From NCBI GenBank assembly GCA_947561585.1, contig CANNZV010001842.1:1-64000 (forward strand): 64,000 bases of DNA, read 5' to 3'. Of the stretch, positions 34,201 to 44,200 are shown piece by piece (position 1 is the stretch's first letter; every line of letters begins with the position of its first letter). The DNA is from Caprella mutica (taxonomy: Eukaryota > Arthropoda > Malacostraca > Amphipoda > Caprellidae). The position numbers were made by a program, and so were the translations under genes. Under the pieces are notes generated by a model that saw only the letters and a program-made list of their open reading frames with translations, made no database searches and was not told the origin of the DNA.

Positions 34201-34915
34201 CAAGACAAGCAGCCCTGGAAATAGCAAAGCAAATGGAGAGGCTGAAGCTGCTGTAAAAACTGCGAAGAGCTTCATGAAGAAATGCAGTAGAAATAAAGAA
34301 GACCCATACCTTGCTCTGCTTAATATCAGAAATACACCTCAAGAGGGAATTGACTACAGCCCCGTACAACGACTGATGGGCCGACGCACACAAACCCTTT
34401 TGCCTACAAATCCAACACTATTAAAACCTCTTCTTATTAAACACGAGAAAATATGTGAACAGAGGGAATTTCAGCAGCACAAATCATCTGAAAAGTACAT
34501 CGATCGACGCCCATTGCAACATTTAGCAGCAGGGGAAGTCGTAAGGATGCAACCGTTCACCAAAAATGACCTATGGGAAAAAGCACATGTACAGGGAAAT
34601 ATCAGCAACAGGTCATATATAGTTAGAACTGATGACGGAAGGACATATCGGAGAGATCGCCAACATATCCGAAAACAACGAACTGAAGAAAAAGATCACC
34701 ACGCAACTGATAATAGACCGCCTACTTCACATCTACCAGAGAGTCCCATAAAACCGTTTTCTATGACAACGCCTAAGTACAAGAGAACGAGAGACGATAC
34801 TATGACTCGACAATCTGAATGTGAAACTTCAGTAGCTGAAACTCCCACAAAAGAACTACTCCCTGTGACTAGGTACGGAAGGGTGGTGAAACCACCTGAT
34901 CGACTACAATATTGA
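31205..34915 (+). CDS. gag-pol: gag-pol polyprotein of a Ty3/gypsy element (K02A2.6-like), 1236 aa, protease site deleted
   Basis: One uninterrupted frame. Gag-like N-terminus about 1-225. At 228-237 the first zinc knuckle starts (CRFCGKSQEQ) but jumps straight into the part of the protease that follows DTGA (VNILPEQFC), so the rest of the knuckles and the protease active Asp are missing in frame. RT about 370-550: Asp443 in KVDLASGYW and Asp505-Asp506 in CIADDI. RNase H about 645-765: Asp652, Glu689, Asp714, Asp759. Integrase: H-H-C-C finger 861-897, then Asp925, Asp978 and Glu1014 (35 residues apart). The tail ends GRVVKPPDRLQY. RT, RNase H and integrase look intact; protease would have to come from another copy. 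The ATG at 31205 is the first in frame after the leader. Confidence 0.95.
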   Translation: MSDEEAGTAESRTVGRRNENDRNQMSAAAIRLPNRLVLGAAAIRNWKLFKQRFTTYTLLTDFEKLAVEKQKALFIHCLEDDALEAYNTFQLTDDSTVDDIIAAFESFIIGESNETYERYCFHNRRQQHGEAFELFCAELNRLVKTCNYCENCKPSIIRDQIVMGINDSNIQKDLLKTRKLTLQQYIDICKASENATTQHKTLTLTSSESVNKIWNYSQQTGKKDIAHCRFCGKSQEQVNILPEQFCTKDITETNSVLKVWNNEKYKPIGESRIILRNPKNSRKYNVNFIICHDYFKPILGLKACQQMKLVDLNECNFERTNTISNDLGIFDNKLGAFKGLQNIKVKDNAYPCVMPDRKVPVAIRPSLKIELDRLTDMKVIVPVNEPTEWVSQAVVTKKKNGKLRLCLDPRELNKVLIRERYTLPTLEDVIHELTESRIFTKVDLASGYWHVILDDESSKLTTFQTCFGRYRWLRLPFGISVAAEIFQRRLIEALQGLTGVICIADDIIIHGRNKEDHDDNWKNFIIRCKKEGIKLNEEKTEKEKKTVTFMGHKITENGLEIDPTEVKAIENFPTPSNTTQLRSFLGAVGFLAKFLPCLSDKLVPLHNLLRKDVTWNWSDSQQLSFKTVKDMIVKSTKLSVYDPNEELTMENDASDYGLGTMLAQEGKPIAFTSRTLSSSERNYAHIEKELLAIVYGFEKFHNYVYGRHVTVITDHRPLTSIIKKPLSKAPKRLQSLLMRLQEYTFDLHYKPGTAIPVSDALSRSPVDAAEEIFTTSNISDSSVSRDRFLQIKNATDEDENLQKLKEIILKGWPNDKSELDQALVPYFNYRDEMTMEDGIIMRGQIIVIPKILRQEMKKRVHTGHSGINSCLRRARTYIYWPGMSTDIRAYVEMCDTCASQQSKQATQPLIRHPVPDRPWQKLGIDIFTIQDKNYLITVDYYSQFFEVDLLKDLTSPEVVSKLKSHIARYGIPDTIISDNGPQLTSRDFREFCEIYGISHKTSSPGNSKANGEAEAAVKTAKSFMKKCSRNKEDPYLALLNIRNTPQEGIDYSPVQRLMGRRTQTLLPTNPTLLKPLLIKHEKICEQREFQQHKSSEKYIDRRPLQHLAAGEVVRMQPFTKNDLWEKAHVQGNISNRSYIVRTDDGRTYRRDRQHIRKQRTEEKDHHATDNRPPTSHLPESPIKPFSMTTPKYKRTRDDTMTRQSECETSVAETPTKELLPVTRYGRVVKPPDRLQY

Positions 34916-35113
34916 AGAGCAAGGAGAGGAGATAATAATATGTTTTAATTTTCATTTTTCTAGTATAATATTTGATAATGTATTTAGCTGTACATTCACC
35001 TAAAATTAATGAATCATAATTCCAATTTTAGCATATGTTTATTTAGTTTCTATAAAAGAAACTATTGGATAAGAACTCATTTTTATTTAATTTCGTTATG
35101 AATTGTTTATCCT

Positions 35114-35125
35114 GAGAAAGGGAGA
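35114..35125 (+). other. polypurine tract
   Basis: GAGAAAGGGAGA immediately before the 3' LTR, the expected primer for plus-strand DNA synthesis. Confidence 0.8.
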
Positions 35126-35284
35126 TGTTAAGTGATTAAGTACTAAAGTACATTTCTGGTACTTCGTACTAATACTGTGTTACTTGTTACGTTTGAATGT
35201 TCAGTTACTGTACAGAGCTTGATATATAAACATCTGTCTTATGTGTTTTGCCTTCGTCATTCCATACCAATCTAACACGAAACA
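35126..35284 (+). repeat. 3' LTR, 159 bp
   Basis: Same sequence as the 5' LTR by eye. It runs directly into satellite DNA at 35285. Confidence 0.95.
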
Positions 35285-38200
35285 GGTGAAGTGAAGGTGG
35301 AGGAAGTGAAGGTACAGGAAGTGAAGGTGCAGGAAGTGAAGGTGGTGAAGTGAAGGTGCAGGAAGTGAAGGTGGTGAAGTGAAGGTGCAGGAAGTGAAGG
35401 TGGTGAAGTGAAGGGGGAGGAAGTGAAGGTGCAGGAAGTGAAGGTGGTGAAAATGAAGGTGGTGAAAGTGAAGGTGGAGGAAGTGAAGGTGGTGAAGTGA
35501 AGGTGGAGGAAGTGAAGGTGGTGAAAGTGTAGGTGGTGGAAGTGAAGGTGGTGAAGTGAAGGTGGTGAAGTGAAGGTGGAGGAAGTGAAGGTGGTGAAGT
35601 GAAGGTGGAGGAAGTGAAGGTGGTGAAGTGAAGGTGGTGAAGTGAAGGTGGTGAAGTGAAGGTGGAGGAAGTGAAGGTGGTGAAAGTGAAGGTGGAGGAA
35701 GTGAAGGTGGTGAAGTGAAGGTGGTGAAGTAAAGGTGGAGGAAGTGAAGGTGGTGAAGTGAAGGTGGTGAAGTGAAGGTGGTGAAGTGAAGGTGGTGAAA
35801 GTGAAGGTGGAGGAAGTGAGGGTGGTGAAAGTGAAGGTGGAGGAAGTGAAGGTGGTTAAGTGAAGGTGGAGGAAGTGAAGGTGGTGAAGTGAAGGTGGAG
35901 GAAGTGAAGGTGGTGAAAGTGAAGGTGGTGAAGTGAAGGTGGAGGAAGTGAAGGTGGTGAAAGTGAAGGTGGTGAAGTGAAGGTGGAGGAAGTGAAGGTG
36001 GTGAAGTGAAGGTGGAGGAATGAAGGTGGTGAAGTGAAGGTGGAGGAAGTGAAGGTGGTGAAAGTGAAGGTGGTGAAGTGAAGGTGGAGGAAGTGAAGGT
36101 GGTGAAGTGAAGGTGGAGAAAGTGAAGGTGGTGAAAGTGAAGGTGGTGAAGTGAAGGTGGAGGAAGAGGAGGTGGTGAAGTGAAGGTGGAGGAAGTGGAG
36201 GTGGTGAAGTGAAGGTGGAGGAAGTGAAGGTGGTGAAGTGAAGGTGATGAAAGTGAAGGTGGTGAAGTGAAGGTGGAGGAAGTGAAGGTGGTGAAGTGAA
36301 GGTGGAGGAAGTGAAGGTGGTGAAGTGAAGGTGGAGGAAGTGAAGGTGGTGAAGTGAAGTGAAGGTGGTGAAGTGAAGGTGGAGGAAGTGGAGGTGGTGA
36401 AAGTGAAGGTGGAGGAAGTGAAGGTGGAGGAAGTGAAGGTGGTGAAGTGAAGGTGGAGGAAGTGAAGGTGGTGAAGTGAAGGTGGAGGAAGTGACGGTGG
36501 TGAAAGTGAAGGTGGAGGAAGTGAAGGTGGAGGAAGTGAAGGTGGTGAAGTGAAGGTGGAGGAAGTGAAGGTGGTGAAGTGAAGGTGGAGGAAGTGAAGG
36601 TGGTGAAGTGAAGGTGGAGGAAGTGAAGGTGGAGGAAGTGAAGGTGGTGAAAGTGAAGGTGGGGGAAATGAAGGTGGTGAAAGTGAAGGTGGAGGAAGTG
36701 AAGGTGGAGGAAGTGAAGGTGGTGAAAGTGAAGGTGGGGGAAATGAAGGTGGTGAAAGTGAAGGTGGAGGAAGTGAAGGTGGTGAAAGTGAAGGTGGTGA
36801 AGTGAAGGTGGGGGAAATGAAGGTGGTGAAGTGAAGGTGGAGGAAATGAAGGTGGGGGAAGTGAAGGTGGTGAAGTGAAGGTGGAGGGAGTGAAGGTGGA
36901 GGAAGTGAAGGTGGTGAAAGTGAAGGTGGAGGAAGTGAAGGTGGTGAAAGTGAACGGGGAGGAAGTGAAGGTGGTGAAGTGAAGGTGGAGGAAGTGAAGG
37001 TGGTGAAAGTGAAGGTGGAGGAAGTGAAGGTGGTGAAGTGAAGGTGGAGGAAGTGAAGGTGGTGAAGTGAAGGTGGAGGAAGTGACGGTGGTGAAAGTGA
37101 AGGTGGAGGAAGTGAAGATGGAGGAAGTGAAGGTGGTGAAAGTGAAGGTGGTGAAGTGAAGGTGGGGGAAATGAAGGTGGTGAAAGTGAAGGTGGAGGAA
37201 GTGAAGGTGGAGGAAGTGAAGGTGGTGAAAGTGAAGGTGGGGGAAATGAAGGTGGTGAAAGTGAAGGTGGAGGAAGTGAAGGTGGTGAAAGTGAAGGTGG
37301 TGAAGTGAAGGTGGGGGAAATGAAGGTGGTGAAGTGAAGGTGAAGGAAATGAAGGTGGGGGAAGTGAAGGTGGTGAAGTGAAGGTGGAGGGAGTGAAGGT
37401 GGAGGAAGTGAAGGTGGTGAAAGTGAAGGTGGAGGAAGTGAAGGTGGTGAAAGTGAACGGGGAGGAAGTGAAGGTGGTGAAGTGAAGGTGGAGGAAGTGA
37501 AGGTGGTGAAGTGAAGGTGGAGGAAGTGACGGTGGTGAAAGTGAAGGTGGAGGAAGTGAAGGTGGAGGAAGTGAAGGTGGTGAAAGTGAAGGTGGTGAAG
37601 TGAAGGTGGGGGAAATGAAGGTGGTGAAGTGAAGGTGGAGGAAATGAAGGTGGGGGAAGTGAAGGTGGTGAAGTGAAGGTGGAGGAAATGAAGGTGGGGG
37701 AAGTGAAGGTGGTGAAGTGAAGGTGGAGGAAGTGAAGGTGGAGGAAGTGAAGGTGGTGAAAGTGAAGGTGGAGGAAGTGAAGGTGGTGAAAGTGAAGGTG
37801 GGAGGAAGTGAAGGTGGTGAAGTGAAGGTGGAGGAAGTGAAGGTGGTGAAGTGAAGGTGGAGGAAGTGAAGGTGGTGAAGTGAAGGTGGAGGAAGTGAAG
37901 GTGGTGAAAGTGAAGGTGGTGAAGTGAAGGTGGAGGAAGTGAAGGTGGTGAAGTGAAGGTGGAGGAAGTGAAGGTGGTGAAGTGAAGGTGGAGGAAGTGA
38001 AGGTGGTGAAGTGAAGGTGGAGGAAGTGAAGGTGGTGAAGTGAAGTGAAGGTGGTGAAGTGAAGGTGGAGGAAGTGAAGGTGGTGAAAGTGAAGGTGGAG
38101 GAAGTGAAGGTGGTGAAGTGAAGGTGGAGGAAGTGAAGGTGGTGAAGTGAAGGTGGAGGAAGTGACGGTGGTGAAAGTGAAGGTGGAGGAAGTGAAGGTG

Positions 38201-41200
38201 GTGAAAGTGAAGGTGGAGGAAGTGAAGGTGGAGGAAGTGAAGGTGGTGAAGTGAAGGTGGAGGAAGTGAAGGTGGAGGAAGTGAAGGTGGTGAAGTGAAG
38301 GTGGAGGAAGTGAAGGTGGTGAAGTGAAGGTGAAGGAAGTGAAGGTGGAGGAAGTGAAGGTGGTGAAAGTGAAGGTGGGGGAAATGAAGGTGGTGAAAGT
38401 GAAGGTGGAGGAAGTGAAGGTGGAGGAAGTGAAGGTGGTGAAAGTGAAGGTGGGGGAAATGAAGGTGGTGAAAGTGAAGGTGGAGGAAGTGAAGGTGGTG
38501 AAAGTGAAGGTGGTGAAGTGAAGGTGGGGGAAATGAAGGTGGTGAAGTGAAGGTGGAGGAAATGAAGGTGGGGGAAGTGAAGGTGGTGAAGTGAAGGTGG
38601 AGGAAGTGAAGGTGGAGGAAGTGAAGGTGGTGAAAGTGAAGGTGGAGGAAGTGAAGGTGGTGAAAGTGAACGGGGAGGAAGTGAAGGTGGTGAAGTGAAG
38701 GTGGAGGAAGTGAAGGTGGTGAAAGTGAAGGTGGAGGAAGTGAAGGTGGTGAAGTGAAGGTGGAGGAAGTGAAGGTGGTGAAGTGAAGGTGGAGGAAGTG
38801 ACGGTGGTGAAAGTGAAGGTTGAGGAAGTGAAGGTGGAGGAAGTGAAGGTGGTGAAAGTGAAGGTGGTGAAGTGAAGGTGGGGGAAATGAAGGTGGTGAA
38901 GTGAAGGTGGAGGAAATGAAGGTGGGGGAAGTGAAGGTGGTGAAGTGAAGGTGGAGGAAGTGAAGGTGGAGGAAGTGAAGGTGGTGAAGTGAAGGTGGAG
39001 GAAGTGAAGGTGGTGAAAGTGAAGGTGGAGGAAGTGAAGGTGGTGAAGTGAAGGTGGAGGAAGTGAAGGTGGTGAAGTGAAGGTGGAGGAAGTGACGGTG
39101 GTGAAAGTGAAGGTGGAGGAAGTGAAGGTGGTGAAAGTGAAGGTGGAGGAAGTGAAGGTGGAGGAAGTGAAGGTGGTGAAGTGAAGGTGGAGGAAGTGAA
39201 GGTGGAGGAAGTGAAGGTGGTGAAGTGAAGGTGGAGGAAGTGAAGGTGGTGAAGTGAAGGTGAAGGAAGTGAAGGTGGAGGAAGTGAAGGTGGTGAAAGT
39301 GAAGGTGGGGGAAATGAAGGTGGTGAAAGTGAAGGTGGAGGAAGTGAAGGTGGAGGAAGTGAAGGTGGTGAAAGTGAAGGTGGGGGAAATGAAGGTGGTG
39401 AAAGTGAAGGTGGAGGAAGTGAAGGTGGTGAAAGTGAAGGTGGTGAAGTGAAGGTGGGGGAAATGAAGGTGGTGAAGTGAAGGTGGAGGAAATGAAGGTG
39501 GGGGAAGTGAAGGTGGTGAAGTGAAGGTGGAGGAAGTGAAGGTGGAGGAAGTGAAGGTGGTGAAAGTGAAGGTGGAGGAAGTGAAGGTGGTGAAAGTGAA
39601 CGGGGAGGAAGTGAAGGTGGTGAAGTGAAGGTGGAGGAAGTGAAGGTGGTGAAAGTGAAGGTGGAGGAAGTGAAGGTGGTGAAGTGAAGGTGGAGGAAGT
39701 GAAGGTGGTGAAGTGAAGGTGGAGGAAGTGACGGTGGTGAAAGTGAAGGTTGAGGAAGTGAAGGTGGAGGAAGTGAAGGTGGTGAAAGTGAAGGTGGTGA
39801 AGTGAAGGTGGGGGAAATGAAGGTGGTGAAGTGAAGGTGGAGGAAATGAAGGTGGGGGAAGTGAAGGTGGTGAAGTGAAGGTGGAGGAAATGAAGGTGGG
39901 GGAAGTGAAGGTGGTGAAGTGAAGGTGGAGGAAGTGAAGGTGGAGGAAGTGAAGGTGGTGAAAGTGAAGGTGGAGGAAGTGAAGGTGGTGAAAGTGAAGG
40001 TGGTGAAAGTGAACGGGGAGGAAGTGAAGGTGGTGAAGTGAAGGTGGAGGAAGTGAAGGTGGTGAAGTGAAGGTGGAGGAAGTGAAGGTGGAGGAAGTGA
40101 AGGTGGTGAAAGTGAAGGTGGGGGAAATGAAGGTGGTGAAAGTGAAGGTGGAGGAAGTGAAGGTGGAGGAAGTGAAGGTGGTGAAAGTGAAGGTGGGGGA
40201 AATGAAGGTGGTGAAAGTGAAGGTGGAGGAAGTGAAGGTGGTGAAAGTGAAGGTGGTGAAGTGAAGGTGGGGGAAATGAAGGTGGTGAAGTGAAGGTGGA
40301 GGAAATGAAGGTGGGGGAAGTGAAGGTGGAGGAAGTGAAGGTGGTGAAAGTGAAGGTGGAGGAAGTGAAGGTGGTGAAAGTGAACGGGGAGGAAGTGAAG
40401 GTGGTGAAGTGAAGGTGGAGGAAGTGAAGGTGGTGAAGTGAAGGTGGAGGAAGTGAAGGTGGTGAAGTGAAGGTGGAGGAAGTGAAGGTGGAGGAAGTGA
40501 AGGTGGTGAAAGTGAAGGTGGAGGAAGTGAAGGTGGTGAAAGTGAAGGTGGTGAAAGTGAACGGGGAGGAAGTGAAGGTGGTGAAGTGAAGGTGGAGGAA
40601 GTGAAGGTGGTGAAGTGAAGGTGGAGGAAGTGAAGGTGGGGGGAGTGAAGGTGGTGAAGTGAAGGTGGGGGAAGTGAAGGTGGAGGAAGTGAAGGTGGAG
40701 GAAGTGAAGGTGGAGGAAGTGAAGGTGGTGGAGTGAAGGTGGTGAAAGTGAAGGTGGATGAAGTGAAGGTGGAGGAAGTGAAGGTGGAGGAAGTGAAGGT
40801 GGTGAAGTGAAGGTGGAGGAAATGAAGGTGGAGGAAGTGAAGGTGGTGAAAGTGAAGGTGGTGAAAGTGAAGGTGGAGGAAGTGAAGGTGGTGAAAGTGA
40901 AGGTGGTGAAAGTGAACGGGGAGGAAGTGAAGGTGGTGAAGTGAAGGTGGAGGAAGTGAAGGTGGTGAAGTGAAGGTGGAGGAAGTGAAGGTGGGGGGAG
41001 TGAAGGTGGTGAAGTGAAGGTGGGGGAAGTGAAGGTGGGGGAAGTGAAGGTGGTGAAGTAAAGGTGGGGGAAATGAAGGTGGTGAAGTGAAGGTGGAGGA
41101 AATGAAGGTGGGGGAAGTGAAGGTGGTGAAGTGAAGGTGGAGGAAGTGAAGGTGGAGGAAGTGAAGGTGGTGAAGTGAAAGTGGAGGAAGTGAAGGTGGT

Positions 41201-44200
41201 GAAAGTGAAGGTGGAGGAAGTGAAGGTGGAGGAAGTGAAGGTGGTGAAGTGAAGGTGGTGAAGAGAAAGTGGAGGAAGTGAAAGTGGAGGAAGTGAAATT
41301 GGTGAAGTGAAGGTGGTGAAGTGAAGGTGGAGGAAGTGAAGGTGGAGGAAGTGAAGGTGGTGAAGTGAAGGTGAAGGTGGTGAAAGTGAAGGGGGAGGAA
41401 GTGAAGGTGGTGAAGTGAAGGTGGAGGAACTGAAGGTGGAGGAAGTGAAGGTGGAGGAAGTGAAGGTGGTGAAGTGAAGGTGGTGAAGTGAAGGTGGTGA
41501 AGTGAAGGTGGTGAAGTGAAGGTGGAGGAACTGAAGGTGGAGGAACTGAAGGTGGTGAAAGTGAAGGTGGGGGAAGTGAAGGTGGGGGAAGTGAAGGTGG
41601 TGAAGTGAAGGTGGTGAAAGTGAAGGTGAGTGAAGGTGGTGAAGTGAAGGTGGGGGAAATGAAGGTGGTGAGGTGAAGGTGGAGGAAATGAAGGTGGGGG
41701 AAGTGAAGGTGGTGAAGTGAAGGTGGAGGAAGTGAAGGTGGAGGAAGTGAAGGTGGAGGAAGTGAAGGTGGTGAAGTGAAGGTGGTGAAAGTGAAGGTGG
41801 AGAAAGTGAAGGTGGAGGAAGTGAAGGTGGAGGAAGTGAAGGTGGAGGAAGTGAAGGTGGTGAAAGTGAAGGTGGAGGAAGTGAAGGTGGAGGAAGTGAA
41901 GGTGGTGAAGTGAAGGTGGTGAAGAGAAAGTGGAGGAAGTGAAAGTGGAGGAAGTGAAATTGGTGAAGTGAAGGTGGTGAAGTGAAGGTGGTGAAGTGAA
42001 GGTGGAGGAAGTGAAGGTGGAGGAAGTGAAGGTGGTGAAGTGAAGGTGGAGGAAGTGAAGGTGGTGAAAGTGAAGGGGGAGGAAGTGAAGGTGGTGAAGT
42101 GAAGGTGGAGGAACTGAAGGTGGAGGAAGTGAAGGTGGAGGAAGTGAAGGTGGTGAAGTGAAGGTGGTGAAGTGAAGGTGGTGAAGTGAAGGTGGAGGAA
42201 CTGAAGGTGGAGGAACTGAAGGTGGTGAAAGTGAAGGTGGGGGAAGTGAAGGTGGGGGAAGTGAAGGTGGTGAAGTGAAGGTGGTGAAAGTGAAGGTGGG
42301 GGAAGTGAAGGTGGGGGAAGTGAAGGTGGTGAAGTGAAGGTGGGGGAAATGAAGGTGGTGAGGTGAAGGTGGAGGAAATGAAGGTGGGGGAAGTGAAGGT
42401 GGTGAAGTGAAGGTGGAGGAAGTGAAGGTGGAGGAAGTGAAGGTGGAGGAAGTGAAGGTGGTGAAGTGAAGGTGGTGAAAGTGAAGGTGGTGAAGTGAAG
42501 GTGGAGGAAGTGAAGGTGGTGAAAGTGAAGGGGGAGGAAGTGAAGGTGGTGAAGTGAAGGTGGAGGAACTGAAGGTGGAGGAAGTGAAGGTGGAGGAAGT
42601 GAAGGTGGTGAAGTGAAGGTGGTGAAGTGAAGGTGGTGAAGTGAAGGTGGAGGAACTGAAGGTGGAGGAACTGAAGGTGGTGAAAGTGAAGGTGGGGGAA
42701 GTGAAGGTGGGGGAAGTGAAGGTGGTGAAGTGAAGGTGGTGAAAGTGAAGGTGGGGGAAGTGAAGGTGGGGGAAGTGAAGGTGGTGAAGTGAAGGTGGGG
42801 GAAATGAAGGTGGTGAGGTGAAGGTGGAGGAAATGAAGGTGGGGGAAGTGAAGGTGGTGAAGTGAAGGTGGAGGAAGTGAAGGTGGAGGAAGTGAAGGTG
42901 GAGGAAGTGAAGGTGGTGAAGTGAAGGTGGTGAAAGTGAAGGTGGAGAAAGTGAAGGTGGAGGAAGTGAAGGTGGAGGAAGTGAAGGTGGAGGAAGTGAA
43001 GGTGGTGAAAGTGAAGGTGGTGAAAGTGAAGGTGGAGGAAGTGAAGGTGGTGAGGTGAAGGTGGAGGAAATGAAGGTGGGGGAAGTGAAGGTGGTGAAGT
43101 GAAGGTGGAGGAAGTGAAGGTGGAGGAAGTGAAGGTGGAGGAAGTGAAGGTGGTGAAGTGAAGGTGGTGAAAGTGAAGGTGGTGAAGTGAAGGTGGAGGA
43201 AGTGAAGGTGGTGAAAGTGAAGGGGGAGGAAGTGAAGGTGGTGAAGTGAAGGTGGAGGAACTGAAGGTGGAGGAAGTGAAGGTGGAGGAAGTGAAGGTGG
43301 TGAAGTGAAGGTGGTGAAGTGAAGGTGGTGAAGTGAAGGTGGTGAAGTGAAGGTGGAGGAACTGAAGGTGGAGGAACTGAAGGTGGTGAAAGTGAAGGTG
43401 GGGGAAGTGAAGGTGGGGGAAGTGAAGGTGGTGAAGTGAAGGTGGTGAAAGTGAAGGTGGGGGAAGTGAAGGTGGGGGAAGTGAAGGTGGTGAAGTGAAG
43501 GTGGGGGAAATGAAGGTGGTGAGGTGAAGGTGGAGGAAATGAAGGTGGGGGAAGTGAAGGTGGTGAAGTGAAGGTGGAGGAAGTGAAGGTGGAGGAAGTG
43601 AAGGTGGAGGAAGTGAAGGTGGTGAAGTGAAGGTGGTGAAAGTGAAGGTGGTGAAAGTGAAGGTGGTGAAGTGAAGGTGGAGGAAGTGAAGGTGGTGAAA
43701 GTGAAGGGGGAGGAAGTGAAGGTGGTGAAGTGAAGGTGGAGGAACTGAAGGTGGAGGAAGTGAAGGTGGAGGAAGTGAAGGTGGTGAAGTGAAGGTGGTG
43801 AAGTGAAGGTGGTGAAGTGAAGGTGGAGGAACTGAAGGTGGAGGAACTGAAGGTGGTGAAAGTGAAGGTGGGGGAAGTGAAGGTGGGGGAAGTGAAGGTG
43901 GTGAAGTGAAGGTGGTGAAAGTGAAGGTGGGGGAAGTGAAGGTGGGGGAAGTGAAGGTGGTGAAGTGAAGGTGGGGGAAATGAAGGTGGTGAGGTGAAGG
44001 TGGAGGAAGTGAAGGTGGGGGAAGTGAAGGTGGTGAAGTGAAGGTGGAGGAAGTGAAGGTGGAGGAAGTGAAGGTGGAGGAAGTGAAGGTGGTGAAGTGA
44101 AGGTGGTGAAAGTGAAGGTGGAGAAAGTGAAGGTGGAGGAAGTGAAGGTGGAGGAAGTGAAGGTGGAGGAAGTGAAGGTGGTGAAAGTGAAGGTGGTGAA

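Larger units (their letters stand above)
30966..35284 (+). mobile_element. young Ty3/gypsy element inserted in the minisatellite, 4319 bp
   Basis: Flanked by two 159 bp LTRs that I read as identical (30966-31124 and 35126-35284), with TG...CA ends. A candidate primer-binding site (TGGTGGCAGCA) follows the 5' LTR. A polypurine tract (GAGAAAGGGAGA, 35114-35125) precedes the 3' LTR. The element has one long open frame. Matching LTRs mean a very recent insertion. Satellite units border both ends, so the target duplication cannot be separated from the repeat (GGT is shared). Confidence 0.95.

Noticed and set aside
33784..34393. Minus-strand frames opposite the young gag-pol
   Set aside because: Shadows of the long intact plus-strand polyprotein.
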